A stretch of 64,000 nucleotides of DNA. Origin: Bacillus velezensis. GTDB taxonomy: Bacteria; Bacillota; Bacilli; Bacillales; Bacillaceae. Positions 11,963 through 20,896 of this stretch are shown here, one piece after another. The position numbers and the translations under genes were made by a program. The notes below the pieces were generated by a model that saw nothing but the letters and a program-made list of their open reading frames with translations, ran no database searches and was not told the origin of the DNA. The stretch is from the NCBI RefSeq assembly GCF_001461825.1, contig NZ_LLZC01000019.1:186001-250000 (forward strand). The letters run 5' to 3'. The stretch's first letter is position 1. Every line of letters begins with the position of its first letter.

Positions 11963-11996
11963 TCAAAATAAAAGGGCAATAGACATGCTATTACCC
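11963..11996 (-). terminator. Terminator-like hairpin between yloB and yloC
   Basis: Nine-bp stem, GGGTAATAG (11996-11988) with CTATTGCCC (11982-11974), one G-U pair, a 5-nt loop, then TTTTATTTTGAT on the minus strand. It can end read-through from yloB. It also lies just downstream of the predicted yloC promoter, so it would sit at the extreme 5' end of that transcript and could act as an attenuator or 5' stabilising hairpin. Confidence 0.65.
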
Positions 11997-12006
11997 CTAA
12001 GATTAT

Positions 12007-12035
12007 ATCATATGGAATTATTTTTTTCTTGTCAA
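12007..12035 (-). promoter_or_regulatory. Sigma-A promoter for yloC-remA-gmk-rpoZ
   Basis: On the minus strand TTGACA (12035-12030), a 17-nt spacer and TATGAT (12012-12007). The -35 lies inside the last codons of yloB. Predicted start is near 12000, about 64 nt before the yloC ATG. The match to consensus is strong, but the promoter is predicted only from sequence. Confidence 0.6.
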
Positions 12036-14690
12036 AAGTGAACCCGCCAGCAAAAAAGTAGGTATGCCCGACATACCGATAATCAGCATCCAATCGCCCG
12101 GCGTAATCGGCACTGTTTTGAAAATCGGCTGCAGCGGCGGATAATAGATGACGATGACCATCAGGAAGATAGAAGAAATGATGGCGCCGAGCAGATAGAT
12201 ATTTTCAAACGGATTCCGGGAGAAAACAGACGTTTCGCTCCGGCAGTCAAACACGTGTATAAGCTGAGCCAGGACAAGAGTCGCGAATGCAACGGTCTGT
12301 GCGTAGGGCAGATTTTCAGGATTGCGGTGATAGACGATGATAAACGCTAAAATGGTTGCGGCTCCGATTAAAAACCCTCTTGATACGACTTTCCAGCCCA
12401 GTTTTCGCGCAAACACTCCTTCTTTCGGATGCCGCGGCTTCCGCCTCATCAGATCTCCTTCCGGCTGATCCATACCGAGGGCCATCGCCGGCAGCCCGTC
12501 AGTGACTAAGTTCACCCACAATATCTGAATCGGAACGAGCGGCAGCGGCAGAGCGAGAAGCATCGCAAACAGCATCACTAAAATTTCACCGACGTTGGAG
12601 GCGAGCAAATATCGGACGAATTTTCTTATATTTTCATAGATATTCCGTCCCTCTTTTATGGCTGATTTAATCGTAGCAAAGTTATCATCCACCAGAATGA
12701 GAGAAGAGGCTTCCTTTGCCACATCCGTTCCCGTCACGCCCATGGCAACACCGATATCTGCCTGCTTTATGGCCGGCGCGTCATTAACCCCGTCTCCCGT
12801 CATGGCGACGACGTGTCCGTTTTCCTGAAACGCTTTGACGATTTTCAATTTATGTTCAGGTGACACGCGTGCGAAGACGTAGACATCATCGACCGTTTCG
12901 ATAAGTTCTTTCTCCGTAAGCTCATTCAGCGTCTTGCCGTCCATCACACGCCCCTTTTTCGGAAGAAGACGCAAATCTTTTGCAATGGCCTTTGCCGTTT
13001 CGACGTGATCTCCTGTGATCATAACCGTTTTAATGCCGGCCTCACGGCATTCTTTAATGGCCTGTCTGACCTCCGGACGGGGCGGATCAATCATGCCTGA
13101 CAAGCCGAGCATCGTCAGATTTTTTTCCGCCTGCTCCATTGTCGGCTTTTCTCCGGGCTTAAGCGGTTTATAAGCAATCGCGATCGTACGCAAAGCTTGC
13201 GACGCCAGCTCTTTCAGAACCGCTTCCGTTTCTGCTTTCTTTTCTCCTGAAAAAGGCGTACTTCTTGCGCCGTGCATCAGATGTGACGAGCGGTCAATCA
13301 GCACATCGGGCGCTCCTTTAGTGATGACGAACTGCTTTTTTTCCTTATCCTCTATAATGACGGTCATCATTTTGCGGACGGAGTCAAACGGAAACTCGGC
13401 AACCACGCGGTATTGCCCGCTGAGCCAATCGTTTGAATAGCCGCCCTTTCTTGCAGCCGTCAGCAGCGCTCCTTCTGTCGGATCACCGTCGAGTACATAA
13501 CGGCCGTCTTTCAGTGAGATTTCAGATGTGTTGCACAACGCGCCGAAAACCAGCATCTGTTCAAGAATCTTCTCATCTTTCGGCTTGATTTCCCGCTCAT
13601 CGCGAGTGAAAACGCCCTCCGGCACATAGCCGATGCCCGACACTTTATAAATTTTGCCGCCTGACCACATATGGGTGACGGTCATTTTGTTTTGTGTCAG
13701 CGTGCCGGTTTTATCAGAACAAATGACAGAGGCGCAGCCCAATGTTTCAACCGCCGGGAGCTTTCTGACAATTGATTTTTGTTTGATCATGCGCTGGACG
13801 CCGATTGATAATGCCACCGTAACAATGGCGGGAAGCCCTTCCGGAATCGCGGCGACGGCCAATGACACCCCGGCCAAAAACATGCTGTAAAGATCATGTC
13901 CCTGTAAGACGCCGACTGCAACGACCAATACCGTTAAAAGGAGCGCGACGATAATTAAAATTTTGCCGAGCTCTTCAAGTCTTCGCTGTAGCGGTGTTGA
14001 AAGGCTGCCGGCGGATTCCAGCATATCGGCGATTTTCCCCATTGCCGTATTCATTCCTGTACCGACAACGACGCCGACACCGCTGCCGCGCGTTACGATC
14101 GTACCCATAAACGCCATATTGCTGATGTCGCCTAACGAAACATCCGGCTTTCTCAATTTATCGGCTTGTTTAACCACCGGAATTGATTCCCCGGTCAGCG
14201 CCGATTCCTCAATTTCAAGGCTTTTCGCTTCAACGATCCGCACATCCGCGCCAATCCGGTCGCCGCTTGAAAATTTCATGATATCGCCGGGAACGAGCTC
14301 CTTGGACTGAATTTTCTTCCAGCTCCCGTCCCGCAACGCTGACACATACGGCGTTGACAGCTCTTTTAATGCATGTAAAGACTTTTCCGCCCGCCGCTCT
14401 TGAAAAAAACCGAGAACCCCATTGACAAATACAATCGCCATAATCGCTACGGCATCTACATATTCGCCTAAAAACCCGGATATTAAGGTTGCCGCCAGCA
14501 GCACGAGCACCATAAAATCTTTAAATTGGGCGAAAAACACGGCGATCGCCGGTGTCCTCTTGCCCTCCTGAAGCTCGTTCGGCCCGTGCTTTTCAAGGCG
14601 TTTTTTCACCTCTTTTTCGGTCAACCCCTGTTTAATGGACGTATTTGTTGCTTTCAGCAAATCGGTTTGTCCCATTTCATGAAACTTCAT
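12018..14690 (-). CDS. yloB: P-type calcium-transporting ATPase YloB
   Basis: Ca2+-pumping P2A-type ATPase of the cytoplasmic membrane, 890 aa, the same as B. subtilis YloB, which accumulates in spores. Motifs in order: TGES at 166-169 (actuator), PEGL at 283-286 in the ion-binding helix M4, phosphorylated D326 in SDKTGTLTQ, KGAPD (nucleotide binding) and MTGDGVNDAPAIK (hinge). Transmembrane helices flank the cytoplasmic domains, with six in the C-terminal third. It is divergent from rqcH. Confidence 0.95.
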   Translation of the reverse strand: MKFHEMGQTDLLKATNTSIKQGLTEKEVKKRLEKHGPNELQEGKRTPAIAVFFAQFKDFMVLVLLAATLISGFLGEYVDAVAIMAIVFVNGVLGFFQERRAEKSLHALKELSTPYVSALRDGSWKKIQSKELVPGDIMKFSSGDRIGADVRIVEAKSLEIEESALTGESIPVVKQADKLRKPDVSLGDISNMAFMGTIVTRGSGVGVVVGTGMNTAMGKIADMLESAGSLSTPLQRRLEELGKILIIVALLLTVLVVAVGVLQGHDLYSMFLAGVSLAVAAIPEGLPAIVTVALSIGVQRMIKQKSIVRKLPAVETLGCASVICSDKTGTLTQNKMTVTHMWSGGKIYKVSGIGYVPEGVFTRDEREIKPKDEKILEQMLVFGALCNTSEISLKDGRYVLDGDPTEGALLTAARKGGYSNDWLSGQYRVVAEFPFDSVRKMMTVIIEDKEKKQFVITKGAPDVLIDRSSHLMHGARSTPFSGEKKAETEAVLKELASQALRTIAIAYKPLKPGEKPTMEQAEKNLTMLGLSGMIDPPRPEVRQAIKECREAGIKTVMITGDHVETAKAIAKDLRLLPKKGRVMDGKTLNELTEKELIETVDDVYVFARVSPEHKLKIVKAFQENGHVVAMTGDGVNDAPAIKQADIGVAMGVTGTDVAKEASSLILVDDNFATIKSAIKEGRNIYENIRKFVRYLLASNVGEILVMLFAMLLALPLPLVPIQILWVNLVTDGLPAMALGMDQPEGDLMRRKPRHPKEGVFARKLGWKVVSRGFLIGAATILAFIIVYHRNPENLPYAQTVAFATLVLAQLIHVFDCRSETSVFSRNPFENIYLLGAIISSIFLMVIVIYYPPLQPIFKTVPITPGDWMLIIGMSGIPTFLLAGSLLTRKK

Positions 14691-14746
14691 TCTTCTCGTC
14701 CACTCCCCTGCCTCGCTTTAGAGATGTCACTCTGTAAACAAGCTTA

Positions 14747-14775
14747 TTCTGACTCGTCCCTTTTCATGCTATAAT
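14747..14775 (+). promoter_or_regulatory. Sigma-A promoter with extended -10 for rqcH
   Basis: Plus-strand TGCTATAAT at 14767-14775, a perfect -10 with the TG extension. The -35 candidate TTCTGA at 14747-14752, 17 nt upstream, is weak, which an extended -10 can tolerate. It lies 34 nt before the rqcH ATG. Confidence 0.65.
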
Positions 14776-14809
14776 TATCGAATGCAGGAAGAAGGAAAGG
14801 GTGTTTTAT

Positions 14810-16516
14810 ATGTCTTTTGATGGCATGTTTACATACGGAATGACACATGAATTAAACAGCCGGATTGCCGGAGGCCGGATCACGAGAGTCCATCAGCCTT
14901 TTAAGCACGATGTGATATTCCATATCCGCGCTAACGGAAAAAACCATAAATTATTATTATCGGCGCATCCGAGCTATTCACGGGTGCACATGACGAATCA
15001 GGCCTATGAAAATCCGAGCGAGCCGCCGATGTTTTGTACGCTGCTCAGAAAGCATATAGAAGGCGGATTTATTGAGAAAATAGAACAGGCCGGATTAGAC
15101 CGGATTATGATATTCCGCATAAAAAGCAGAAATGAAATCGGCGACGAAACCGTAAGAACGCTGTATGTTGAAATTATGGGACGGCACAGCAATATTATCC
15201 TGACTGACGGAGAAGGAGCCATCATCGACGGGCTGAAACATTTATCTCCGTCGATGAACAGCTACCGGACCGTTCTGCCGGGCTATGATTACAAGCTTCC
15301 TCCCGCTCAGGAAAAAATTTCGCCGCTCGCCGCGGACGAAGAAGACGTTTTGCGTTATCTCAGTTTTCAGGAAGGACGGCTTGACCAGCAGATCGTCAGA
15401 CATTTCTCCGGTGTTTCTCCGCTGTTTGCAAAAGAAGCCGTTCACAGAGCGGGTCTCGCTAACAAAATAACGCTGCCGAAGACGCTGATTGAAATGTTCC
15501 ATGCCGTGAAAGATTGCAGGTTTACACCAAACATTACAACAGCCGGCGGAAAGGAATACTTTTATCTCCTGTCTCTCACACATGTAAACGGAGAGGAGCG
15601 CACCTTTCACTCACTGAGTGAGCTGTTGGACCGGTTTTATTTCGGCAAGGCGGAACGCGACCGCGTCAAACAGCAGGCTCAGGATCTCGAGCGGTTTGTC
15701 GCAAATGAACGGAAAAAGAACGCCAATAAGATAAAAAAGCTGGAAAAGACGCTCGACTACTCAGAGAATGCGAAGGAATTCCAGCTATACGGCGAACTGC
15801 TGACGGCGAATTTGTATATGCTGAAAAAAGGTGACAAAGAAGCGGAAGTCATCAATTATTATGATGAAGAAAGTAAGACGGTGACCATCCCTTTAAATCC
15901 GAACAAAACACCGTCAGAAAACGCGCAGATGTATTTTACAAAGTATCAAAAGGCGAAGAATTCCGTCGAGGTGGTAAAAGAACAGATCCGTCTGGCCGAG
16001 GAGGAAATCGCTTATTTCGATCAGCTGATCCAGCAGCTCTCCTCCGCCTCCACAAAGGATATTCACGAAATAAGGGAAGAGCTTGTGGAAGGCAAATATC
16101 TGCGACCGAAACAGCAGCGAGGACAGAAAAAGCAGAAGCAGCACGTTCCTGTTTTGGAGCAATATGAATCTTCACGGGGATTGACGATTCTTGTCGGCAA
16201 AAACAATAAACAAAATGAATACTTAACGACAAAAGCTGCCGCAAGGGATGATTTATGGTTCCACACGAAAGACATTCCGGGTTCCCACGTTGTGATTAAA
16301 AGCAGCGATCCGGATGAACAATCCATACTGGAGGCGGCTGCGATCGCCGCTTATTTTTCCAAGGCGAAAGATTCCGGCTCCGTTCCCGTTGATTATACAA
16401 AAATCAGACACGTGAAAAAGCCAAACGGCGCAAAGCCCGGATTTGTCACCTATGACAGCCAGCATACCGTATTTGTCACACCTGATGCCGACCTTGTCAT
16501 ACGGCTGAAAAAATAA
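14810..16516 (+). CDS. rqcH: Ribosome quality-control protein RqcH (NFACT family, YloA)
   Basis: Homologue of eukaryotic Rqc2/NEMF. It binds obstructed 50S subunits carrying peptidyl-tRNA and recruits Ala-tRNA to add C-terminal alanine tails that mark the peptide for degradation. It was formerly annotated as a fibronectin-binding protein. 568 aa from ATG 14810 ([11 protein letters not shown]), with a GAAGGAAAGG ribosome binding site. NFACT-N contains the DR motif D97-R98 in AGLDRIMIF that is needed for tailing. A coiled coil occupies about 290-430, and NFACT-R shows [18 protein letters not shown]. It is the only plus-strand gene in the window, with its own promoter and terminator. Confidence 0.95.
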   Translation: MSFDGMFTYGMTHELNSRIAGGRITRVHQPFKHDVIFHIRANGKNHKLLLSAHPSYSRVHMTNQAYENPSEPPMFCTLLRKHIEGGFIEKIEQAGLDRIMIFRIKSRNEIGDETVRTLYVEIMGRHSNIILTDGEGAIIDGLKHLSPSMNSYRTVLPGYDYKLPPAQEKISPLAADEEDVLRYLSFQEGRLDQQIVRHFSGVSPLFAKEAVHRAGLANKITLPKTLIEMFHAVKDCRFTPNITTAGGKEYFYLLSLTHVNGEERTFHSLSELLDRFYFGKAERDRVKQQAQDLERFVANERKKNANKIKKLEKTLDYSENAKEFQLYGELLTANLYMLKKGDKEAEVINYYDEESKTVTIPLNPNKTPSENAQMYFTKYQKAKNSVEVVKEQIRLAEEEIAYFDQLIQQLSSASTKDIHEIREELVEGKYLRPKQQRGQKKQKQHVPVLEQYESSRGLTILVGKNNKQNEYLTTKAAARDDLWFHTKDIPGSHVVIKSSDPDEQSILEAAAIAAYFSKAKDSGSVPVDYTKIRHVKKPNGAKPGFVTYDSQHTVFVTPDADLVIRLKK

Positions 16517-16519
16517 ACG

Positions 16520-16562
16520 CACCTCCAAGCTGAAACCCGCACTCAGCTTGGAGGTGTTTTTT
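16520..16562 (+). terminator. rqcH terminator
   Basis: Perfect 14-bp stem: CACCTCCAAGCTGA at 16520-16533 and TCAGCTTGGAGGTG at 16543-16556, then TTTTTT. It starts only a few bases past the rqcH stop. Very strong rho-independent terminator. Confidence 0.95.
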
Positions 16563-16563
16563 A

Positions 16564-16846
16564 TTACTTATAAACGGTGACGAAACTCTCCCAGCCGTCA
16601 GAACCGATCTTTACAGTATCTGATCAGTTTCCCGTCATGTCTGCCTGATCCGCCGGGGCCGTCTCTGATTAAAACGGTCACACCTGATTTGGCGGCGGAT
16701 ACTGTCACCTTCCCTCGCCGAACCTGAGCACATCCGGGCGGGTCTCTGACCTTTCCTTTGTATGCGGGCGGAATCCAGGCGGCATCGGGACCAGATACAT
16801 ATTCCGCGTCACTTCGCAATCCTGACCGCTTGTCGGCATATAACAT
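16564..16846 (-). pseudogene. Decayed small gene, product unknown
   Basis: Minus-strand frames read like a protein but are broken. One frame gives KVTVSAAKSGVTVLIRDGPG and then runs into a stop. A second frame gives DTVKIGSDGWESFVTVYK and a TAA at 16564-16566. A third frame upstream gives PDVLRFGEG before the first resumes. Single-base indels near 16630 and 16710 would join them into one beta-rich, glycine-rich C-terminus. I do not recognise the family. No convincing start or ribosome binding site is visible. B. subtilis 168 has, to my knowledge, no gene here. Sequencing error is possible but two shifts make decay more likely. Confidence 0.35.
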
Positions 16847-16902
16847 TCAAACTGCCCGCTTTCGTTTTGAATTGTTCACATTCGGGGACTGTCAGGACAG
16901 TA

Positions 16903-16934
16903 TAAAAAATACCCTGCCTGATGACAGACAAGGT
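16903..16934 (-). terminator. Terminator of the cysH-ylnF operon
   Basis: Ten-bp stem on the minus strand, ACCTTGTCTG (16934-16925) with CAGGCAGGGT (16920-16911), two G-U pairs, loop TCAT, followed by ATTTTTTATA. It begins 6 nt past the ylnF stop and closes the sulfate-siroheme operon. Confidence 0.85.
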
Positions 16935-16939
16935 GTTTT

Positions 16940-17428
16940 TTATGATCTTCTTCTTTTCTCAAATAAACGATCCACTTCTTCAGCCAAATCAGCAGTAATG
17001 AGAGGCTCTATGTCCTCAGCCAGTCTTTTCGTATGTGCCGGGCTTGCGCCGCTTGTTGATACGGATACTTGAATGCGACCTTTGCGGATGATCTTCGGCA
17101 TATACACGCTGCCCTGTTCAGCCTCGCTTACACAATTGACCAGCTGTGTTTCAGAAGCGGTCGCGGCTATCTCCTGATTCACGCTGCGGTCATTTGTCGC
17201 GGCAATGATGAAAAAAGCGGGCGCGAGATCCTTCATTTCAATTTTACGGGAAACCCAGCGAATACGTCCTTCATCCGCCAGCTGTTTAATTTCAGGCAGG
17301 GCATCGGGACTGATTACAGTAATATCCGCGCCTTCCGGAAGCACCGTTTTGAGCCTTCTTAAGGCAACATTGCCTCCGCCCGCGATGATAATTCTTTTTC
17401 CGCTTAGATTAATGTGCAGAGGCAGCAT
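16940..17428 (-). CDS. ylnF: Precorrin-2 dehydrogenase (siroheme synthesis)
   Basis: NAD-dependent oxidation of precorrin-2 to sirohydrochlorin, the middle step to siroheme. 162 aa from ATG 17428 (MLPLHINLSGKRIII), with an AAGGGGGG ribosome binding site; this matches B. subtilis YlnF. The Rossmann loop is AGGGNVALRRLK at 16-27, and the N-terminal half resembles CysG/Met8. The start lies 20 nt inside sirB. As the last gene of the cysH operon it supplies sulfite reductase with its cofactor. Confidence 0.93.
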   Translation of the reverse strand: MLPLHINLSGKRIIIAGGGNVALRRLKTVLPEGADITVISPDALPEIKQLADEGRIRWVSRKIEMKDLAPAFFIIAATNDRSVNQEIAATASETQLVNCVSEAEQGSVYMPKIIRKGRIQVSVSTSGASPAHTKRLAEDIEPLITADLAEEVDRLFEKRRRS

Positions 17429-18194
17429 ACTGTCCCCCCTTAAAATCAAACTGGCCGCCGGGGTTTCGAACAGCTTCTGACACACGGTTCAAAAACGCCT
17501 GCTTAATATGCGGGTGAAAACCTAAGTATGAAGCGAGATGAACATTTTGATTGATCGTTTGAAGCTTTTGAACTTCCCGTTCAATCTCAGTCATTAAAAG
17601 CCCGGTAAACAGAAGATATGGAACGATAAAAACGGGTGCTCCGTCATCCTCTTCAAGGCCGGCAAACACTTCTTTATAGTGCGGGTCACATGCTGTTAAA
17701 AAACAAGGGATGACTTCTTTAACAGGTGTAATCGCCTCAAGTTTTCCGGCAATCTTACTGACTGCGTTTTTAACTGCCGGATCTGTGCTTCCTCTTCCGA
17801 TCAGCACCACTTTCGCCTGCTCAATGGGCACTCCGGTATCTTCAATGCGATGATGCACCGCTTTTACGACTTCATCGTCCACTCCGATCGGAACACCATA
17901 TGTCACTTTTATATCGGGATGCAGGGCCGCCGCACGGGCGATTTCAGCCGGAATGTCATGTTTTGCGTGGGCAGCGGTCAACAGCAGCAAAGGCACGGCC
18001 GCAATATGAGTGGCGCCTTGTCTGACACATGCTTCAAATCCCGCTTCAATAGACGGTTCCTGCAGTTCTAAAAAACAAATTTCCTGAATGGGAGCGTCAG
18101 CGTGCGGCATGCACCCTTTTAAAAACGCCGCCGACTCTGTCTGCGCTTTTTTCAGCCTGCTTCCGTGCCCGATGTATAAAATCGCCTGCTTCAT
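17409..18194 (-). CDS. sirB: Sirohydrochlorin ferrochelatase SirB
   Basis: Inserts Fe2+ into sirohydrochlorin to make siroheme. 261 aa, a long-form CbiX-type chelatase with two tandem halves. Metal/proton-handling histidines H10 (YIGHGSRLKK) and H76 (LTAAHAKHD) are in the N-terminal half. It begins directly after sumT with a single-base spacing and overlaps ylnF by 20 nt, so the three siroheme genes are tightly coupled. Confidence 0.94.
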   Translation of the reverse strand: MKQAILYIGHGSRLKKAQTESAAFLKGCMPHADAPIQEICFLELQEPSIEAGFEACVRQGATHIAAVPLLLLTAAHAKHDIPAEIARAAALHPDIKVTYGVPIGVDDEVVKAVHHRIEDTGVPIEQAKVVLIGRGSTDPAVKNAVSKIAGKLEAITPVKEVIPCFLTACDPHYKEVFAGLEEDDGAPVFIVPYLLFTGLLMTEIEREVQKLQTINQNVHLASYLGFHPHIKQAFLNRVSEAVRNPGGQFDFKGGQYAASAH

Positions 18195-18968
18195 TTACAA
18201 CGCCTCGCTCAAATCCAGATTTTTCTGTTCAGATGCATACCAGTCCAGTTTGCAGTGATAATTGACGACATCACCGATAACAATTAAGCTCGGGTTTTTG
18301 ATTTCTTCTTTTATCACTGTGTCTGAAAGCGTGCCGACGGTGCAGACGACTGTTTTTTGCCTGTCCGTCGTTCCCCAATGAATAAAGGCTGCCGGGGTGC
18401 CGGCGTCTCTTCCGTTTTCCAGCAGCATTCTTTCTATCTGCCGGATATTTTTAATTCCCATATAAATCACCAGCGTATCAATGCCCGTCGCCAGCGCTTT
18501 CCATTTTTCTTCAAAGTCGTCTTCTTGTTTATAATGCCCCGTAACGAATGCGACATTGGAGCTCGCCTCTCTGTGCGTCACGGGAATGCCGGCATAAGCA
18601 GCAGCCGCGATTCCTGATGTAATGCCGGGAACGATCTCAAACGGAATGGCGTTTTGCGCGAGAGCCTCCGCTTCTTCGCCTCCGCGGCCGAAAACAAACG
18701 GGTCGCCCCCCTTGAGCCTTACAACGGTTTTTCCTTTTTTCGCATACTTCACAAGGAAACGGTTGATCGTATCCTGTTTCATAATGTGAAAATCCGGGAG
18801 CTTGCCGCAGTAAATCAGATCCGCTTCTTCTCCGGCATACTGTAAAATCTCTTTGCTTACCAATCTGTCATATAATATAACATCCGCTTTCTGTATGGCT
18901 TTCATTGCCTTGACCGTTAATAAGTCCGGATCTCCCGGACCGGCTCCAACGATAAATACTTTCCCCAT
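18195..18968 (-). CDS. sumT: Uroporphyrinogen-III C-methyltransferase SumT (YlnD)
   Basis: Transfers two methyls from SAM to uroporphyrinogen III, giving precorrin-2 and committing tetrapyrrole to siroheme. 257 aa. SAM-binding motifs are VGAGPGDPDLLTVKA at the N-terminus, the VRLKGGDPFVFGRGGEEAEA loop and VPGITSGIAAAAYAGIPVTH. The 124-nt gap to cysC holds a short hairpin (ATATCCC/GGGATAT near 19041-19065) but no clear terminator, so transcription probably continues from cysC. Confidence 0.95.
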   Translation of the reverse strand: MGKVFIVGAGPGDPDLLTVKAMKAIQKADVILYDRLVSKEILQYAGEEADLIYCGKLPDFHIMKQDTINRFLVKYAKKGKTVVRLKGGDPFVFGRGGEEAEALAQNAIPFEIVPGITSGIAAAAYAGIPVTHREASSNVAFVTGHYKQEDDFEEKWKALATGIDTLVIYMGIKNIRQIERMLLENGRDAGTPAAFIHWGTTDRQKTVVCTVGTLSDTVIKEEIKNPSLIVIGDVVNYHCKLDWYASEQKNLDLSEAL

Positions 18969-19092
18969 AGCATGTCTCCCCGATCCGTTTTGAAATCTTC
19001 CCAGAACAGCCGCGAGGCCGCACTTCAGCTATTTTACCATATCCCGCCATTAGGGGGGATATCCGGCTGATTGCGCGGCCTTTTTGGACCTA

Positions 19093-19686
19093 TTATGCTA
19101 AGCTGTTTTTCACAAAGTCAACCAGTCTTCCCGTGCATTCTTCGCGTTCACATTTGCCTGAATCAAGTACGAGCTCAGGCGCTTTCGGCTCTTCATACGG
19201 TGAGTCGATCCCCGTAAAGAACGGAATTTCACCATTTCTTGCTTTTTTATATAAACCTTTCGGATCGCGTTTTTCACATATATCGAGGTCGCATTTCACA
19301 TAGATTTCATTAAATTCGCCCTCTGCCACAAGCTCTCTCACCTGATCTCTGTCCTCACGGAACGGAGAAATAAAAGCCGTGATGACGATGGTTCCCTGCT
19401 GAACGAAAAGCTTCGCCACTTCCCCGATTCGGCGTATATTTTCCTTGCGGTCATCATCGGAAAAACCTAAGTCCTTGTTTAAGCCGTGGCGGATGTTATC
19501 ACCATCAAGCACGATGACTTGATAGCCTTGTTCAAACAGCTCGCGCGCTGCGGCGTTTGCAATCGTGGATTTCCCTGAACCGCTTAAGCCCGTCAGCCAG
19601 AGGATAGAGCTTTTATGCTTGTTTTTCTGCTGGTATTCTTCTTTCGTTATTGAGGCTTCATGCCACACGATATCACGATTTGTCAC
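19093..19686 (-). CDS. cysC: Adenylyl-sulfate kinase CysC
   Basis: Phosphorylates APS to PAPS with ATP, the second activation step of sulfate. 197 aa with a GTG start at 19684-19686 and a strong AAGGAGG ribosome binding site. The P-loop is GLSGSGKS at 33-40, followed by LDGDNIRHGLNKDLGFSDDD and the KDPKGLYKKAR-like segment RDPKGLYKKARNGEI typical of APS kinases. It follows sat by 13 nt. Confidence 0.97.
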   Translation of the reverse strand: MTNRDIVWHEASITKEEYQQKNKHKSSILWLTGLSGSGKSTIANAAARELFEQGYQVIVLDGDNIRHGLNKDLGFSDDDRKENIRRIGEVAKLFVQQGTIVITAFISPFREDRDQVRELVAEGEFNEIYVKCDLDICEKRDPKGLYKKARNGEIPFFTGIDSPYEEPKAPELVLDSGKCEREECTGRLVDFVKNSLA

Positions 19687-19699
19687 TCTATTTTCCTCC

Positions 19700-20848
19700 T
19701 TAAGAAACGCCTGCTTCTTCTTTCGTTTTCAGCCCTTTAATCAACACCTCGACAACTTCAGGACGGCTGAATTCCGCCGGCGGCATGACGCCGCTTCGCA
19801 GCATTTCTCTAACCTTTGTTCCTGACAGAATGACGTGGTCTTCTCTGTCATGCGGGCATGTTTTGGCCGTTCCCATGTTGCCGCATTTCCGGCAGAAGAA
19901 GCTGTGCTCGAATTTCATCGGTGTAATCCCGAGTTCATCCGCTGTAAATTGATCAAACAGCTCTTGCGCTTCATATGTGCCGTAGTAATCACCGACGCCG
20001 GCATGATCGCGGCCGACGATAAAATGCGTGCAGCCGTAGTTTTTGCGGACAAGCGCGTGGAAAATGGCTTCTCTCGGCCCCGCATACCGCATTGCCGCCA
20101 AAAATACGCCGAGGAAAACACGGTCTTTCGGATAATAATGATCGAGCAGCACCTGGTAGCTTTCCATTCTGACATCCGCCGGAATGTCATCTGATTTTGT
20201 TTCACCGACGAGCGGGTTCAAAAACAGGCCGTCAACCGTCTCAAGCGCGGTTTTTTGGATATATTCGTGGGCGCGGTGAACCGGATTTCTCGTTTGGAAA
20301 CCGACGATGGTTTTCCAGCCCTTTTCTTCGAAGCTTCGTCTTGTATCGGCAGGTTCAAATGTAAACTCGGGAAACTGCTTTGACGCTTTTTTAACTAATG
20401 TGATCGGCCCGCCGATATACGTATCGCCGCGTGAAAATAATTTTTTCACGCCCGGATGCGCGGCATCATCGGTTTTATATACGTGAACAGCTTCTTTTTG
20501 TTTATCCGGCGTATAAATATCTTCGATGTCGACGACGCCATATGTTTCTCCGCCGTAAGTCAGTTTCACCGTGTCGCCGACGGCAAGCTCAGCCGCTTTT
20601 TCTGAATCGACCGGAAGCGTGATCGGCAGGGACCAGACAACCCCGGATGCCAGACGCATATTTTCAACGACTGACACGTAATCTTTTTCTGTGAAAAATC
20701 CTTCAATCGGGCTGTACCCCCCGATGCCGATCAGCTCTAAATCAGCGAACGAAATCAAATCAAGCTCAATTTCTTTTTGGACGGATGTAAGATCATACTG
20801 CTCATTCACCCGGTTAATTAATGTTCCTCCGTGCGGTGCTAAACTCAT
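19700..20848 (-). CDS. sat: Sulfate adenylyltransferase (ATP sulfurylase)
   Basis: Converts sulfate and ATP to APS and pyrophosphate. 382 aa. Active-site motifs [14 protein letters not shown] and [14 protein letters not shown] (the GRDHAG loop) are intact. [17 protein letters not shown] segment with three cysteines is typical of the bacterial zinc-containing Sat type. It is followed closely by cysC and preceded by the sulfate permease cysP, so uptake and activation are in sequence. Confidence 0.97.
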   Translation of the reverse strand: MSLAPHGGTLINRVNEQYDLTSVQKEIELDLISFADLELIGIGGYSPIEGFFTEKDYVSVVENMRLASGVVWSLPITLPVDSEKAAELAVGDTVKLTYGGETYGVVDIEDIYTPDKQKEAVHVYKTDDAAHPGVKKLFSRGDTYIGGPITLVKKASKQFPEFTFEPADTRRSFEEKGWKTIVGFQTRNPVHRAHEYIQKTALETVDGLFLNPLVGETKSDDIPADVRMESYQVLLDHYYPKDRVFLGVFLAAMRYAGPREAIFHALVRKNYGCTHFIVGRDHAGVGDYYGTYEAQELFDQFTADELGITPMKFEHSFFCRKCGNMGTAKTCPHDREDHVILSGTKVREMLRSGVMPPAEFSRPEVVEVLIKGLKTKEEAGVS

Positions 20849-20896
20849 AATACATGATTCCTCCCAGTTAACAGATAAATAAACTCAGATTAATAG

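Noticed and set aside
19035-19070. Hairpin in the cysC-sumT gap as a terminator
   Set aside because: The stem ATATCCC/GGGATAT is followed by GGTAAAATAG and not a T tract; transcription probably continues.
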